A program made the position numbers and the translations under genes. From Laetiporus sulphureus 93-53 (Eukaryota > Basidiomycota > Agaricomycetes > Polyporales > Laetiporaceae): a stretch of DNA of 64,000 bases. The DNA lies in assembly GCF_001632365.1 (NCBI RefSeq), contig NW_024468577.1:77655-141654 (forward strand), given 5' to 3'. Position 1 is the stretch's first letter; the number at the start of each line of letters is the position of its first letter. Shown piece by piece: positions 1-9,834 of this stretch. Under the pieces are notes generated by a model that was given only the letters and a program-made list of their open reading frames with translations, did not search any database and was not told the DNA's origin.

Positions 1-668
1 GGATTTACTGCATCGATGTTGTGTCCATTAAACATTCAGAATGCAGTTGGCTCCTCATCTGCCACTTGTTGTGCTCGTTGCGAGATTTCTTCAGCTTCCT
101 CTCTCGCAATGGCTTGTTGTTTTTTACGAAGCCTCTGGTAGTGACACGTACTCGGGCATCGTGAGTATTTCCATTCTCCAGCTTGCCAGTTGATTTCTGG
201 ATTATGCTGACGTAAGTATGACATCCCAATGATCATGTCTAATTTCCCGATGTCTGTGACTAGCAGACGATGGGTAGAACCATGATCTCCGACTTTGAGG
301 TATGCTTTTACATAGTTGGTTATTTCACCATGTTTGTTTTGGGATCCGTCAGCATTGTACACCTTGTACGTTGTATTAAGCTTGGAGGTTGCAATTCGAT
401 TGTTCTTTACAAATCGCTTGCTGATGTACATGGAATATGCTTCTGAGTCGACTAGAGCTTCGGCGCTTGATTTTTTGCCGTACACCCATAATGTAACTGG
501 TAAATAGAATGATGATAAATTTGGAGATGAATTCTTTATTGTTACATTATCATCCTCTGCGTTGCGACGATCTACAGAGGTGTCTGATCTGGGTGCTAAA
601 TGTACAGGTCTTATATAATGTTCTGGGGACTCTGACGAGCTGCCTACAGATCCCCTTTGAGAAAACCC
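1..668 (-). pseudogene. pol: Start of pol: retropepsin-like protease region, partial at the window edge
   Basis: The frame is open from the slippery heptamer (662-668) to a TGA at 36-38, after which the same frame continues to the window edge. The aspartic protease core is visible: ALVDSEAYSMYISKRFVKNN, where D-S-G-A would be expected, and downstream DMIIGMSYLRQHNPEINW, the usual second motif of Ty3-type proteases. The third active-site residue is Glu (GAA) where Gly (GGA) is typical, a single G-to-A change that would probably inactivate the enzyme. Reverse transcriptase, RNase H and integrase are outside the window. The frame relation to gag (-1) suggests expression as Gag-Pol by frameshifting in the ancestor. 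Confidence 0.65.
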
Positions 669-2359
669 TTCCGATCCCTTTTCGAAGAGCCCTCTCCTGC
701 CTTCCTTGATGAACTGGATCCATTCGCTCTCAGGCGCCTGAGCCTTGAGAGGATCGTGGCGAAATCTTCGTCTGACTCAGATGCATCAGGCTCGCTTTCC
801 GAGTGGATGCTGCGGTCGCTGATATGCGCAGCTGTCTCCTTACCCTTCCCCTTAGTCTTAGAGGAAGAGCTCTTCTTCTTTTGCTTCTTCTCTTCTTCGG
901 TATCAGAGCTTTCGCTCTCTGCATCTGATGAAGCAGAATCAGATACTACCTGTCACGTCTTGGACGACTTGGATTTATTCCTGGCGTCATCCTTCTTCCT
1001 CCTGTCCTTCTTCTTCGCAGCTGTCTCCTTCTCCTTCTCAATCTGCCTCTTGACATGGTCTAATTTGAAACAATCAGTGCAATACTTGCCAAAGCGTTTC
1101 GACGATTTGAAGAACGTCGGCTTGTTCTTCTTGCAGTTGGCGCAAACCAACTTGTCATCTTGCACGCTTCGCGCTTTGCCCGATTTACTCTTTCCCTTCT
1201 TCCCGACTGCGTCAACCTCCATAGCATTCGGGTCCTTGGTTTCGGCCTTGGCATGGTGGCCTTCTCGTTGTAGTGACGTAAATATTCGGAGTGCAAATGT
1301 AAGGAATTCGGTCCATTTCTTGGGCCAGTTGTCCTTAGTCGTGTCTGCCAGCATGAGCAGCCACATCTTCTCCGGAATATGTTTCTTGATTTTTTCGATC
1401 AAATCTTGATCCGAGAAGCCTGTACCGGTTGCCTTTGGACGGAAGTCTTCTGCGAACTTTCGGAAGTCTCGATGATCCTTCTTGATGAAGGTTTCTAGCT
1501 CCGTTCACTTTTTGTCATCCTTGTCCAATGATTCATATACCGTGCGGAGTTCAGCGATGAACTCCGCCCAAGTTCCTGGTGCCTTATTATTTTCGTTTAT
1601 TTCGGTAATCCAATGTCGCATGTATTCGCGTGCTCCTCCTTTCAGGAGCAAGAGGGTAGACATAATTTTGGACTCGTCTTTTGTATGTCCAGTATATTTC
1701 AACCAGAGCATGACTTGTTCGAGCCAATCATCGAGATTGACTCCATCCTTATTGCCACCATATTTTTCTGGTTGATCAATTTTTACACCTTTACCCTTGC
1801 GACCAAACGACGGCTCATCGTCGTCATCCGTGTCGTCGACATTGTTACCACCTTGCCCTGCTTTCCGTCCCTGCGTGGATGCCCATGCGCGAAGTCGATC
1901 ATGTGATTTCTTTAGGTCTTCTCCTCTCGTTTGGAGATCCTTGATTTCGTCGTCAACTGCCACAAACGCTTCGTTCGTGGTCTTGTTTTCCTCGAGTAAA
2001 GCTGATGAGGTTTTCTCCAAGTCTGCGATTCGAGACTCAGATTGTTGACGATGTTGGTCTAAGAAGACCGTCCGATTGTGAAACTCCGTGGTGTTACGTT
2101 CCATTGTATGCGCTTGGCGCTGAATAAGATTTTCATAATGTGCCACCGTTTGTTGACGCATTTCTTCCACCACGTTCGTGACGAGATCGACTACCCAATT
2201 CTTCACATTTTCAGGTATGTTCGCATTTGGGAGTGCTGTGTCAGCAAGGGCTTGACGAATGATAGGATTCGGGGGTTGCAAAACAATATTGAGACATGCG
2301 GGAAGCTCCGGAGATGGAGCCCGAGAGAAGCTTGGATCATTTGGAGTGGGAGTCGTCAT
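644..2359 (-). pseudogene. gag: gag of a Ty3/gypsy-like element, interrupted by two TGA codons
   Basis: From the ATG at 2359 the frame runs 571 codons to TAG at 644-646, broken by TGA at 1505-1507 and 953-955; sequence on either side of each stop is in the same frame and continues the protein. An N-terminal coiled-coil-like region (about residues 60-165) precedes a capsid-like domain with the retrotransposon-gag pattern LDDWLEQVMLWLKYTG and MSTLLLLKGGAREYMRHWI. Downstream, after the first stop, comes a cysteine motif CANC-X17-CTDC (1070-1143) and a long Ser/Glu/Lys-rich acidic tail. A GGGTTTT heptamer sits 16 nt before the terminal TAG, where pol opens in the -1 frame. CGA-to-TGA transitions would account for both internal stops. 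Confidence 0.75.
662..668 (-). promoter_or_regulatory. Candidate -1 ribosomal frameshift site GGGTTTT
   Basis: In the gag frame the codons are AAG GGT TTT, so the seven bases G GGT TTT fit the X XXY YYZ rule exactly. Slipping back one base reads GGG TTT TCT CAA, which is the frame that runs into the protease region without a stop. The gag terminator TAG lies 16 nt downstream (644-646). This spacing and phase are what known -1 sites use; a downstream stimulatory structure was not evaluated. Confidence 0.5.
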
Positions 2360-2462
2360 TTTATAATTCTTCCTCTATCTCACGAAGATGTTCTTCGAAC
2401 TCGACGATATGGCTATTGGTGATTGTAGCCTGTCGGGCAATTACTCGTCCTGAGCATTGGTT

Positions 2463-2891
2463 TCACAGCAAACAAAGGTCTCGATGGATGACCTTGACGA
2501 AGGGTTGCCACAAAAACCTGGTTTTGTCCCTGACTGTGGGCCACTGATGATTATGATGAATTTCGCAAATACGCTCAACTTCTTCAAGCCAATCGACGAA
2601 GCTATTGTAAGCTTCGGTGAGACGGTCTTCGGGTTCTTCGGATCCAATAGGGATATAGCAGATATGAACCGCGACGTTCCTCCAATCAAATTCTGGATAG
2701 ATTTGGAGGGCGTAGATGTGATATACATCGTGGTAATCGATGTCAAACGTGTCCTCGTATGTAGCAAATGCTTCGCCTGCTCTGTCTCGAAGAGCACATG
2801 AAATTGAATCCCAAAGATAATCGAAGGTGTGACCGATTGGATTTAACTGCTCGAAGTTATCAAGATTGTTCGAATCGCCAGATGAAGACAT
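2463..2891 (-). CDS. Retroelement-associated small ORF of unknown function
   Basis: An ATG at 2891 opens a frame of 142 codons that begins about 20 bp after the preceding ORF stops and ends about 100 bp before the gag ATG. The product is acidic and rich in aromatic residues (for example FDYLWDSISCALRDRAGEAF and YHIYALQIYPEFDW), without transmembrane segments or cysteine clusters. I know no family for it. The tight stacking ORF-ORF-gag on one strand suggests a polycistronic or spliced element transcript. Confidence 0.35.
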   Translation of the reverse strand: MSSSGDSNNLDNFEQLNPIGHTFDYLWDSISCALRDRAGEAFATYEDTFDIDYHDVYHIYALQIYPEFDWRNVAVHICYIPIGSEEPEDRLTEAYNSFVDWLEEVERICEIHHNHQWPTVRDKTRFLWQPFVKVIHRDLCLL

Positions 2892-2912
2892 ATACAAAGT
2901 GAATTTTCATAT

Positions 2913-3614
2913 CTACAGCAAAGGTCGCCCTGTGACCTGTATTCCTAGACGATACTTCTGAATAATATCTCTGATTATCCAGCGAGCTTCTCCGCCCTGA
3001 TGCTTCCTTTCCTGGACGTAGTTGCAGAAGTCGCGAACCACGTGTTGGTGAACGAAGGAAAGTTTGAATTCCGCTATGTCGTTGCGGAGAGATTCGAGCT
3101 TGAGTATGAGATTCTCGAGGTCGAAGATGTCGTGGTCGTCAAGCTGACGACGGTATCGTTTGGTGAGTAGGATATGAATCTGTCGAAGGGTACCTTCGAC
3201 GCGCTGAGTCGAGATGATGGAAACAGCGAGAGGATAGATAAAATGAGACCCTGTAGCGGTCTCGACGTATGTCCCTTGATTGAGATCTGGACCAGATGGT
3301 CCTGCAGGTAGTCTCGGTCGCCTGACCGAGGGAGTCTGGATAATAGAAACTGAACTAGTGCCGCGAGGGGGCCGACCTCCTGTAGAGATGTGTTCTGGCC
3401 TTGGCAGGGGTCTTATGGGCCGCTGCTCGTAGAACTCTTCTGGAGTTCTCGCTCGAGGATGACGGATGACACCGTCGATGCTGCGCAATGCCTTGGTGCA
3501 GCTTACGCTGGTAGAGTCGGCGACTGACGGAACGTCAGGTGAAGATATGACACCGCTAACGTGCGGGTGGACGTGCGAAGACGCAACACTGTGGCGAGTA
3601 CGCTGGGCAGGCAC
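2913..3614 (-). CDS. Retroelement-associated ORF of unknown function, about 230 codons
   Basis: An open frame of about 234 codons lies between the putative LTR and gag. It has no internal methionine and no upstream ATG in the same exon, so either its start is spliced from further upstream or it is not translated from an AUG. The first 110 residues are rich in proline, arginine and serine and look disordered; the last 110 look folded, with many charged residues and a helical pattern (for example LENLILKLESLRNDIAEF). I do not recognise the family. Its place directly upstream of another small ORF and gag suggests it belongs to the mobile element rather than to the host, but that is inference. 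Confidence 0.35.
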   Translation of the reverse strand: MPAQRTRHSVASSHVHPHVSGVISSPDVPSVADSTSVSCTKALRSIDGVIRHPRARTPEEFYEQRPIRPLPRPEHISTGGRPPRGTSSVSIIQTPSVRRPRLPAGPSGPDLNQGTYVETATGSHFIYPLAVSIISTQRVEGTLRQIHILLTKRYRRQLDDHDIFDLENLILKLESLRNDIAEFKLSFVHQHVVRDFCNYVQERKHQGGEARWIIRDIIQKYRLGIQVTGRPLL

Positions 3615-3776
3615 TCGAGGCAGGTAAGATAAGCAGACTTATTCTTCTATCACAAACTTAGGATGCAGAGCGCCGACTAAGCCTATGACCTTATGATCAA
3701 ACACTTACTGACTGTTGTCGACGTAAGGATGGACACAAAGATGATCAAGGTAAAGCAGTGCCTTGCAAGTGAGCAC

Positions 3777-4470
3777 TGGTAATACTGTATGGATAGGCGT
3801 AGCAGAGATGAGAATAAGTCTGGGGGACTTATACGTCTCAGAGCTCTGGCTTATATACATGAGCGGAGGGACCCTTGGTACCCTGATACCCCAGAACCAC
3901 TAGCTAATGGACATTGTCTGATTGGTTACCACTACCTGTCAGACTACGTGTGTCATGTATGCCGAACCTCCGAACTACTTAGTAAGACCATGGGAATAGT
4001 ATTGCCTGTAATGGCTACATCTCCGGTGGCGTGGTATCTATCTACCTCGTGCATGTGAACTAATATCCCCTTAAGGACATATCTCCAGTGGCGTGTATCT
4101 CCTTCGTTGGATTCGTCCGGAGTCCGACCGTTGCTTCTAGGTGGGATGATATTACTGTATAAGTTAGGCTTACCTAATACCAGCGCTACTTGTCACATGT
4201 GTGGATATCACGTGATATGTCACGTGACTAGACCTGGACCTTCGGAGCATCTAGGACTGTTAGTACTTCACATACCAGTTCGTTCCTTTCTGAACAGCCT
4301 AGCGCTGATGTCAAATGATGTCTTGGTCACGTGCAGAGGTGAAAACGTGAAAATCTGTGACAGTTGTTGTCAATTTTCACCATTTTGGCTTGAGAGCGGC
4401 TTTTCTCAAGTGGTCCACGAAACGGTCTTAAGGACCTGTCACATGTGATGTCATGTGACAGCATGTGACA
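3777..4470 (-). repeat. Putative 5' LTR of the retroelement
   Basis: On the minus strand the segment can be read as beginning TGTCACATGC at 4470 and ending ACCA at 3777, which gives TG...CA termini. The first 40 bases are a cluster of CATGTGACA-type inverted repeats. A TATATAAG box near the inner end (3850-3857) fits a U3/R promoter. Two related stretches containing ATCTCC(G/A)GTGGCGTG at about 4019 and 4081 form an internal direct repeat. No convincing primer binding site was found just inside the LTR, and the partner LTR lies outside the window, so the boundaries are estimates. Confidence 0.4.
3850..3857 (-). promoter_or_regulatory. TATA box of the retroelement LTR
   Basis: On the minus strand the sequence reads TGTATATAAGCC, followed about 70-80 bp later by the presumed end of the LTR and then by the first small ORF. 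Position and sequence fit the U3 promoter of an LTR element; it has not been tested. Confidence 0.4.
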
Positions 4471-4837
4471 GCACTCGCTGGGCCCCTCCTCTTCAGGGAT
4501 AAATCACCTCCTGAGGTCGATACACACACGCTATCAGCTCATTTGGGTGCAGACATCATGCCTCTTGACTATAGATATATTTAGCATGTTGATCTTTCAG
4601 AATCTCTCTTGCTGCATGCTATGAGAGCCAAAATAAAATTTCATAAAAAAGCCTTGAACAGAAAAAATGCCATATTGCAAAAGAACAGGCACACCACCTG
4701 CATCTTGTCTTATGGACCATGAATCCTCTAATCAGTAGCTACATAATATTTTTTACTGAGCAATTTGACCTGGAAATGAATGAGGAAAGTGCTTCTGTAT
4801 AAAGGACTGGTAGTGTATAAAGGACCGGTTGAAGACT
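4471..4837. other. Intergenic, AT-rich, almost free of CpG
   Basis: No gene is visible. From about 4512 to 4824 I count no CpG dinucleotide, unlike the genes nearby. A short direct repeat, GTATAAAGGAC followed by TGG or CGG, occurs at about 4797 and 4814. The segment lies between the LTR end and the first MITE and probably represents old transposon-derived or methylated sequence. Confidence 0.5.
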
Positions 4838-5081
4838 CACGGCAGACATGATGCGATTTATCAATGTGGGAAATTGTGTGTAAATGTCGACTGATTTCTT
4901 ACACATGCGACAAATATTTGCAACCACAGCACTTCATGTTGAAAATGTTTCACTTTGGCTGTGAATGTGCACTATTTGCTGTTTAAATGCTAAATTGGCA
5001 AAGCTTTGCCACAAATGTAAAACATCAGCCGACATTCCCACACAATTTTCCACATTTGTAAATTACTTCACGTCTGCCGTG
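4838..5081 (+). mobile_element. MITE-like DNA element, copy 1 (244 bp)
   Basis: The element starts CACGGCAGACATGATGCGAT and ends with an imperfect reverse complement (TTACTTCACGTCTGCCGTG). It is flanked by a perfect 3-bp direct repeat ACT (4835-4837 and 5082-5084), as expected of a target-site duplication. It has no coding capacity. A second copy of equal length lies at 5374-5617 in the opposite orientation. CAC termini with a 3-bp duplication recall EnSpm/CACTA elements; assignment to that superfamily is inference. Confidence 0.75.
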
Positions 5082-5373
5082 ACTGTAGCGGCTATGACCT
5101 GGAGTCGACGTTAGGTGCGATCTGGCCAATCTCCCACATCCCTTCCGGTGACAACTGTGGGTGAGATTTGGGCGCAACCTGGTCGCTCATCCACATCTCT
5201 CCCGGATGAGATTCAACCCCAACACGCAGTGACAGCGAGCGCAACACCGCCATGATGCAGTCGAAGACGATAGCAGGAGGAGAGTGCATGCGCGCGGGTA
5301 AGGTGTCCATTATTGGGTACTTCCGACCACGCGGCACGTGACCGCTCCCGTTCACGTTGGTGGCGTCCCTTGT
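5082..5373. other. Spacer between the two inverted MITE copies
   Basis: About 290 bp of GC-richer unique sequence. Two related stretches (GCGATCTGGCCAATCTCCCACAT at about 5117 and CAACCTGGTCGCTCATCCACAT at about 5174) hint at a small degenerate duplication. No gene is visible. Confidence 0.4.
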
Positions 5374-5617
5374 CACGGCAGACATGATGCGATTTATCAG
5401 TGTGAAAAATAGTGTGGGAATGTCGGCTGATGTCTTACATTTGTGACAAAGATTTGCCAATATAGTATTTAAATGGCAAATAGTGCACATTTGCAGCCAA
5501 AGTGAAACATTTTCAACATGAAGTGCTGTGGTTGCAAATATTTGTCGCATGTGTAAGAAATCAGTCAACATTTACACACAATTTTCCACGTTGGTAAATC
5601 GCACCATGTGTGTGGTT
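5374..5617 (-). mobile_element. MITE-like DNA element, copy 2 (244 bp, inverted relative to copy 1)
   Basis: The reverse complement of copy 1 aligns over the full 244 bp with scattered substitutions and no obvious indels. The left terminus is intact (CACGGCAGACATGATGCGAT); the right terminus has decayed (CATGTGTGTGGTT instead of CATGTCTGCCGTG) and no target-site duplication is recognisable. Copies 1 and 2 with their 292-bp spacer form a large inverted repeat. Confidence 0.7.
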
Positions 5618-5893
5618 CTGCCCCGACTAAGTGAACGGGGAGAAAAGGAGGAGTAGTCTCAGCTCGCTGGCCGTGCATAACACCTTCTGGCATTCATACC
5701 GATGGCACACACTATGAAGATCCGTGCACGGTGCCCGACCTGCATGAAAGCGTCCACCAAGAGTTATGGCACAAAATACTGTTAGACTGTATTGCCTAAA
5801 ACTGCGCACGCGAAAGGCACTAGAAGCAAAACGGCACCAGCAAACCCCACACTATCCTACTGTACATTACAAGTTCTCCAATCATCTTCCACC

Positions 5894-7878
5894 TCAGCCT
5901 TCAAGCAATGCCTGAGCCGCCTTGCGGGCATTCGCCTTCATGCTCTCGACCTGCAATTCGAGGTTCCGGATCTGTGCACGCGCCTCACGAAGCTCAGTAG
6001 TGATGCGCGCGTTCTCCTCCTTAAGAGCAGAAACCGCGAAGGTGTCCTGTTCGAGTCCGCACCAACTGCGTCAGCAAACAGCACGAACTTATAGCGCCGT
6101 ATACGCACATGTTCTGGATTGGTGACCGAGCGAGTGAGGGTCTTCGGTTCGTGGGAGATTGCGACCGGACTAGAAGGAGTCTTGGTGACAACCGGGGATG
6201 GAGGTTCGGCTTGGGCAGGTGTGCTCGGAACAGAAGCGGCCACGGGTGCTGGCGCGCTGGACGTCTTGGTAGGAGTAGACACCAGTTGTGGCGCTGGCGT
6301 CGATGGAACGGCGGAGGGAGGGGCACCAGCGGAAATCGCACCTGTGTCAAGGCTGACCAGGTTCGGAGGCGCAGTCTTGCCTGAGAAGAACTCCGCTGCG
6401 GAGAGGGCTGGCTCTGAGGACGGAGCAGGAGGATAGATGTCGGATTGGAACGATTCAGACTATCAGAGTGATATATTATTCCACTTGCACAAAAATCGAA
6501 GATGTCGTGAAACGTACTTTCCGTGGGACGATGAATGCGATGGGCTCGATCGCAGTGGCGGTGAGCTTGTACGCGCGGGCAATCTCGCATTCTGAAACGT
6601 TCAGGGCACGGCGAGGGAGGAAGCACATGCCACGCTGAGGATCAGCCGACTTGAATTCCGAAAGGCCGTAGAGCTGATCGCCCTCGTACTCGTAGTATCT
6701 GATGTTCCCGTCTCTGGATCACAAGGTCAACGATGTTTTGACAGTCGCACTGTATGAGAACTTACCCCTTGCCAGCTGGAGAGCGTTGATATCATCAGTA
6801 GAGCTTATGTGAAAAACTACGTGTCACATACCAAGGAAGAGAATGTTGTTGTCCGACCAGAATGGCATAAGGACTCCTGAAGTCTGATCAATCGTAATCA
6901 TCTTGACGTTCGTGAGTCCACCAGTCTCCCATATCGCGACCTGACGGTCGCTCATTTTGCTGAAACCAGTCGTTGCAATGTTGTCCCTCTCGCCCATCCA
7001 GACAACGCGTGCACCCTGAACAGCGATTAGCCGTAACGTAGCAGGTCACACGACAAAGACACTTGCCTTGATCCCGCCATGTCCTTCCGTAACGCGCACA
7101 GCATCACCGCTCGCACGAGGATCAAAGAGCCTGATCTTGCGATCCCTGCATGTCGTGACAAGGAGGTTGCCGGAAGGGTTAAACGCCAGGCTCTGGATTG
7201 CATCGCCGTGACCACCGAGAACCACCTTCGGGTGCTCCGGGTTCGCGAGGTCCCACAGTTTGACAGTGTGGTCGCCCGTCGTGGTCGCCAATACGTTGTT
7301 CGCGGTGGGATGGAACAGGACCTGGCCTGCTCTGCGCGGCGAGACGTCGATGCGCGCAACGGGGTCAAAGTCTTGGGGCTCCCAGTGTTCCTGGCCCCAG
7401 CCCTCGAACACAGAGGGCTCAACCTTCCAGATCATTACCTTGCCATCATCGCCGGCTGAGGCAACGACAGAGTCATTAAACGGCGACCAGTCAGTATCGA
7501 GGACGGGGGCAGAGTGGCTGCGCGCGAGTGGGATCAGGTCGGGGAGCTTGTAGGGAAAACCATGCGGAAAGGGTTCGAAAGGCGAAGGAAGGGGCAGGAT
7601 GGCGAACGCGCCGCCTCCCGAAGCGTTCCAGTTGATGCTGATGTATCGCTGTTGCCGTTGTCAGGACACACTGTCACTCCATGGTGGTGCATACGCGACG
7701 TACGGACGACGCAGAGATAAGATTGGTATCCCATGCGCTGCTGGACACCTTGATGTTGTCGAAGCCATACTCTTTCTTCCCCTGCTGTCCAAAGACGTGG
7801 CTGCGTGTGGTCAGTGTACGGCGACAGCTTGCAACGTCGTTCTCACCGATATTTCGACGCCCGTACGAACCGTGACAT
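5894..7878 (-). CDS. CRN1: Coronin, WD40 actin-binding protein
   Basis: Coronins bind F-actin and the Arp2/3 complex at cortical actin patches. The start ATG at 7876-7878 opens MSRFVRASKYRHVFG, the family N-terminal signature, split by an intron after ten codons. WD40 blades follow, with SINWNASGGGAFAILPL, LDTDWSPFNDSVVASAGDDG and VLATTTGDHTVKLWDLANP, then the coronin-specific C-terminal propeller part (GMCFLPRRALNVSECEIARA). A Pro/Ala/Ser-rich linker leads to a C-terminal coiled coil (ALKEENARITTELREARAQ) before TGA at 5894-5896. The last exon is reached through an intron of about 62 bp that follows NPEH. Short GT-AG introns break the gene throughout. It diverges from GCV1 over a 301-bp shared promoter. 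Identity is clear; a few internal splice sites were not resolved. Confidence 0.93.
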
Positions 7879-8179
7879 GATGGCGTGTCAGCGGAAGATC
7901 AAGTGGATAAGAACAGTTTCTGCTGCCCAGCTGGAGGAGGGATTAATGGGAGGGAGGCGTGTTGTGCAGGAGCGACGGCGCGGAGATGAGTACAAGTTAT
8001 ACAGCACATCAGTGATCGCGATCTGGCCAGTACATATCTGGAGATATCCGCGAAACGTTACAATAGTCTTTATTCTCAATTTCGACTCTTTCACCCCTCT
8101 CCGCTCGGGCTCCCGTGGGTGCGGCTCATTTCTCTATTTCCCTTCGTCAACGCAGGTGTTGCCGACGCACCTCCTCATC
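7879..8179. promoter_or_regulatory. Bidirectional promoter region between coronin and GCV1
   Basis: The two ATGs face away from each other across 301 bp. A CT-rich tract (about 8085-8112, CTCTTTCACCCCTCTCCGCT) lies 70-95 bp before the GCV1 ATG, a placement common for transcription starts in basidiomycetes. No clear TATA box is visible for either gene. Confidence 0.5.
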
Positions 8180-9834
8180 ATGACCGCAATCCTACGGCTG
8201 GCAACCAGGACAGGTACTCGACGCGTCGTGCCCGCGACGCGGGCGTGGAACGCTCAGACGCGTCTTTATGCTACGGCAGGTGGTGAAGTGCGTTACATTT
8301 ATACATCTTGCTTCGAGATCTGACAGACCAGAGCAGCTCAAAAAGACAGCGCTCTACGACTTTCATGTTCAGAATGGTGCGAAGATGGTCCCCTTCGCTG
8401 GGTATTCTATGCCTCTCTCGTACGGAGACGTCGGAGCGGGTACGCATCAAACTTTTCGGCGTGCATTTCTAAGGTACTTATTCACTTCAGTGGCCAGCCA
8501 TCATCATGTTAGGCAATCTGTCGGGCTGTTCGACGTAGGGCACATGGTGCAGTCCAAGTATGTGCAGTCCATTGTCGAGTCCCGGAGAGCCTGACCGTGC
8601 CCAAGCTTCCGAGGCGCAACGGCCACTGCCTTCCTTGAGTGGCTGACGCCCTCATCCCTGCATTCCCTCCAACCGTACTCATCGACGCTTTCAGTCATTT
8701 TGAATGAACGTGGCGGTATTATCGATGACACTATCGTTACGAAGCACGCGGACGACGCGTTTTATGTAGTCACTAACGCTTCCCGCCGCGATCGCGACCT
8801 CTCGTGGTTCAGGGAGAAGCTAGAGGAGTGGAACACGAGCGAACGGGCGAAGGATGGCAAGGTCGAGCTCGAAGTTCTCGAAGACTGGGGCCTGTTGGCT
8901 CTCCAAGGTGTGCTTGCACGCATACACGCATACACGCATACAGCGTGCTTCACATGTCATCCCAGGTCCGGAGGCTGCACAGTACCTTCAGGGACTTACG
9001 TCCTTTGACCTCAAGGCTCTGACCTTTGGCAAGTCTGCATTTGTTCCCATCGAGGGTTATAACCTACACGTCGCTCGCGGCGGATACACTGGAGAGGATG
9101 GCTTTGAAGTGCGTCCTAGAGATCCTGCGTTCATTGTCGGATGCCTCATCATCTTGATAGATCTCCATTCCGCCCTCCGAGACCGTAGAAGTCGCTAAGC
9201 TTCTCTCCAAGCCCCCCGTGCAGCTTACAGGACTTGGAGCACGAGACAGCTTGCGTCTTGAAGCTGGCATGTGTTTGTACGGGAACGACCTCGACGAAGA
9301 TACTACGCCGGTGGAGGCAGCGCTGACGTGGGTAATTGGTAAGTCCGCGGCAATTTCTAATTATGCCCACTTTAAGCGATCTGCATCCTGTAGGAAAGGA
9401 TCGAAGAGAGACAGCGACCTTCATCGGGGCGGGAGGTATTTTGAAGCACCTGAAGGAAGGCCCTCCAAGGAGGCGCGTGGGCATGATCGTTGAGGGTGCA
9501 CCAGCGAGACGTGAGTGCGCCGCTTACTGCTGGCATACAACTGCTCACGGAGTCATCATCTCAGAGGGTGCCAAGATTTTCACGCTAGGGGGTAAAGAAG
9601 AGATAGGTGAGCTATAACACCTTTGGGTATCGTGCCGTGACCGGAGGCTCCGCAGGCGTTGTCACATCGGGCATCCCTTCGCCTACGCTGAACAAGAATA
9701 TCGCCATGGGCTACGTTCAGTCTGGATGGCATAAAAAAGGAACGGAGCTCGCGGTTGATGTCCGCAATAAGCTCAGGAAGGCCGTGCTAACTCCGATGCC
9801 GTTCGTCAAGACGCGATATTACAGAGGGGAGTAA
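8180..9834 (+). CDS. GCV1: Aminomethyltransferase, glycine cleavage system T-protein, mitochondrial
   Basis: The T-protein transfers the aminomethyl carbon from the lipoylated H-protein to tetrahydrofolate in the mitochondrial glycine decarboxylase complex. The ATG at 8180 begins an arginine-rich, acid-poor presequence ([20 protein letters not shown]). The first mature motif is [20 protein letters not shown], then [42 protein letters not shown] (typical folate-domain motif), [20 protein letters not shown] and near the end [23 protein letters not shown] is at 9832-9834. Several introns of 50-60 bp are evident; the one after LLALQG carries three tandem CACGCATA units (8917-8940). Length (about 410 residues when spliced) matches the family. 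Downstream lies an intergenic stretch of about 800 bp. Confidence 0.95.

Larger units (their letters stand above)
1..4470 (-). mobile_element. Ty3/gypsy-like LTR retroelement, 5' part, decayed
   Basis: Read on the minus strand, the order is putative 5' LTR (about 3777-4470), two small ORFs (3614-2463), gag (2359-644) and the start of pol with a retropepsin-like region (from 668 to the window edge). The order LTR, gag, protease and the capsid-like and aspartic-protease-like sequences are the basis of the call; reverse transcriptase and integrase would lie beyond position 1 and are not seen. Three in-frame TGA codons (1505-1507, 953-955, 36-38) break the frames, so this copy is probably not autonomous. 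The 3' LTR and target-site duplication cannot be checked because the element leaves the window. Confidence 0.75.

Noticed and set aside
3871..3895. Primer binding site near GGTACCCTGATACC
   Set aside because: It only loosely resembles TGGTATCAGAG, is part of a small palindrome and would lie inside the LTR.
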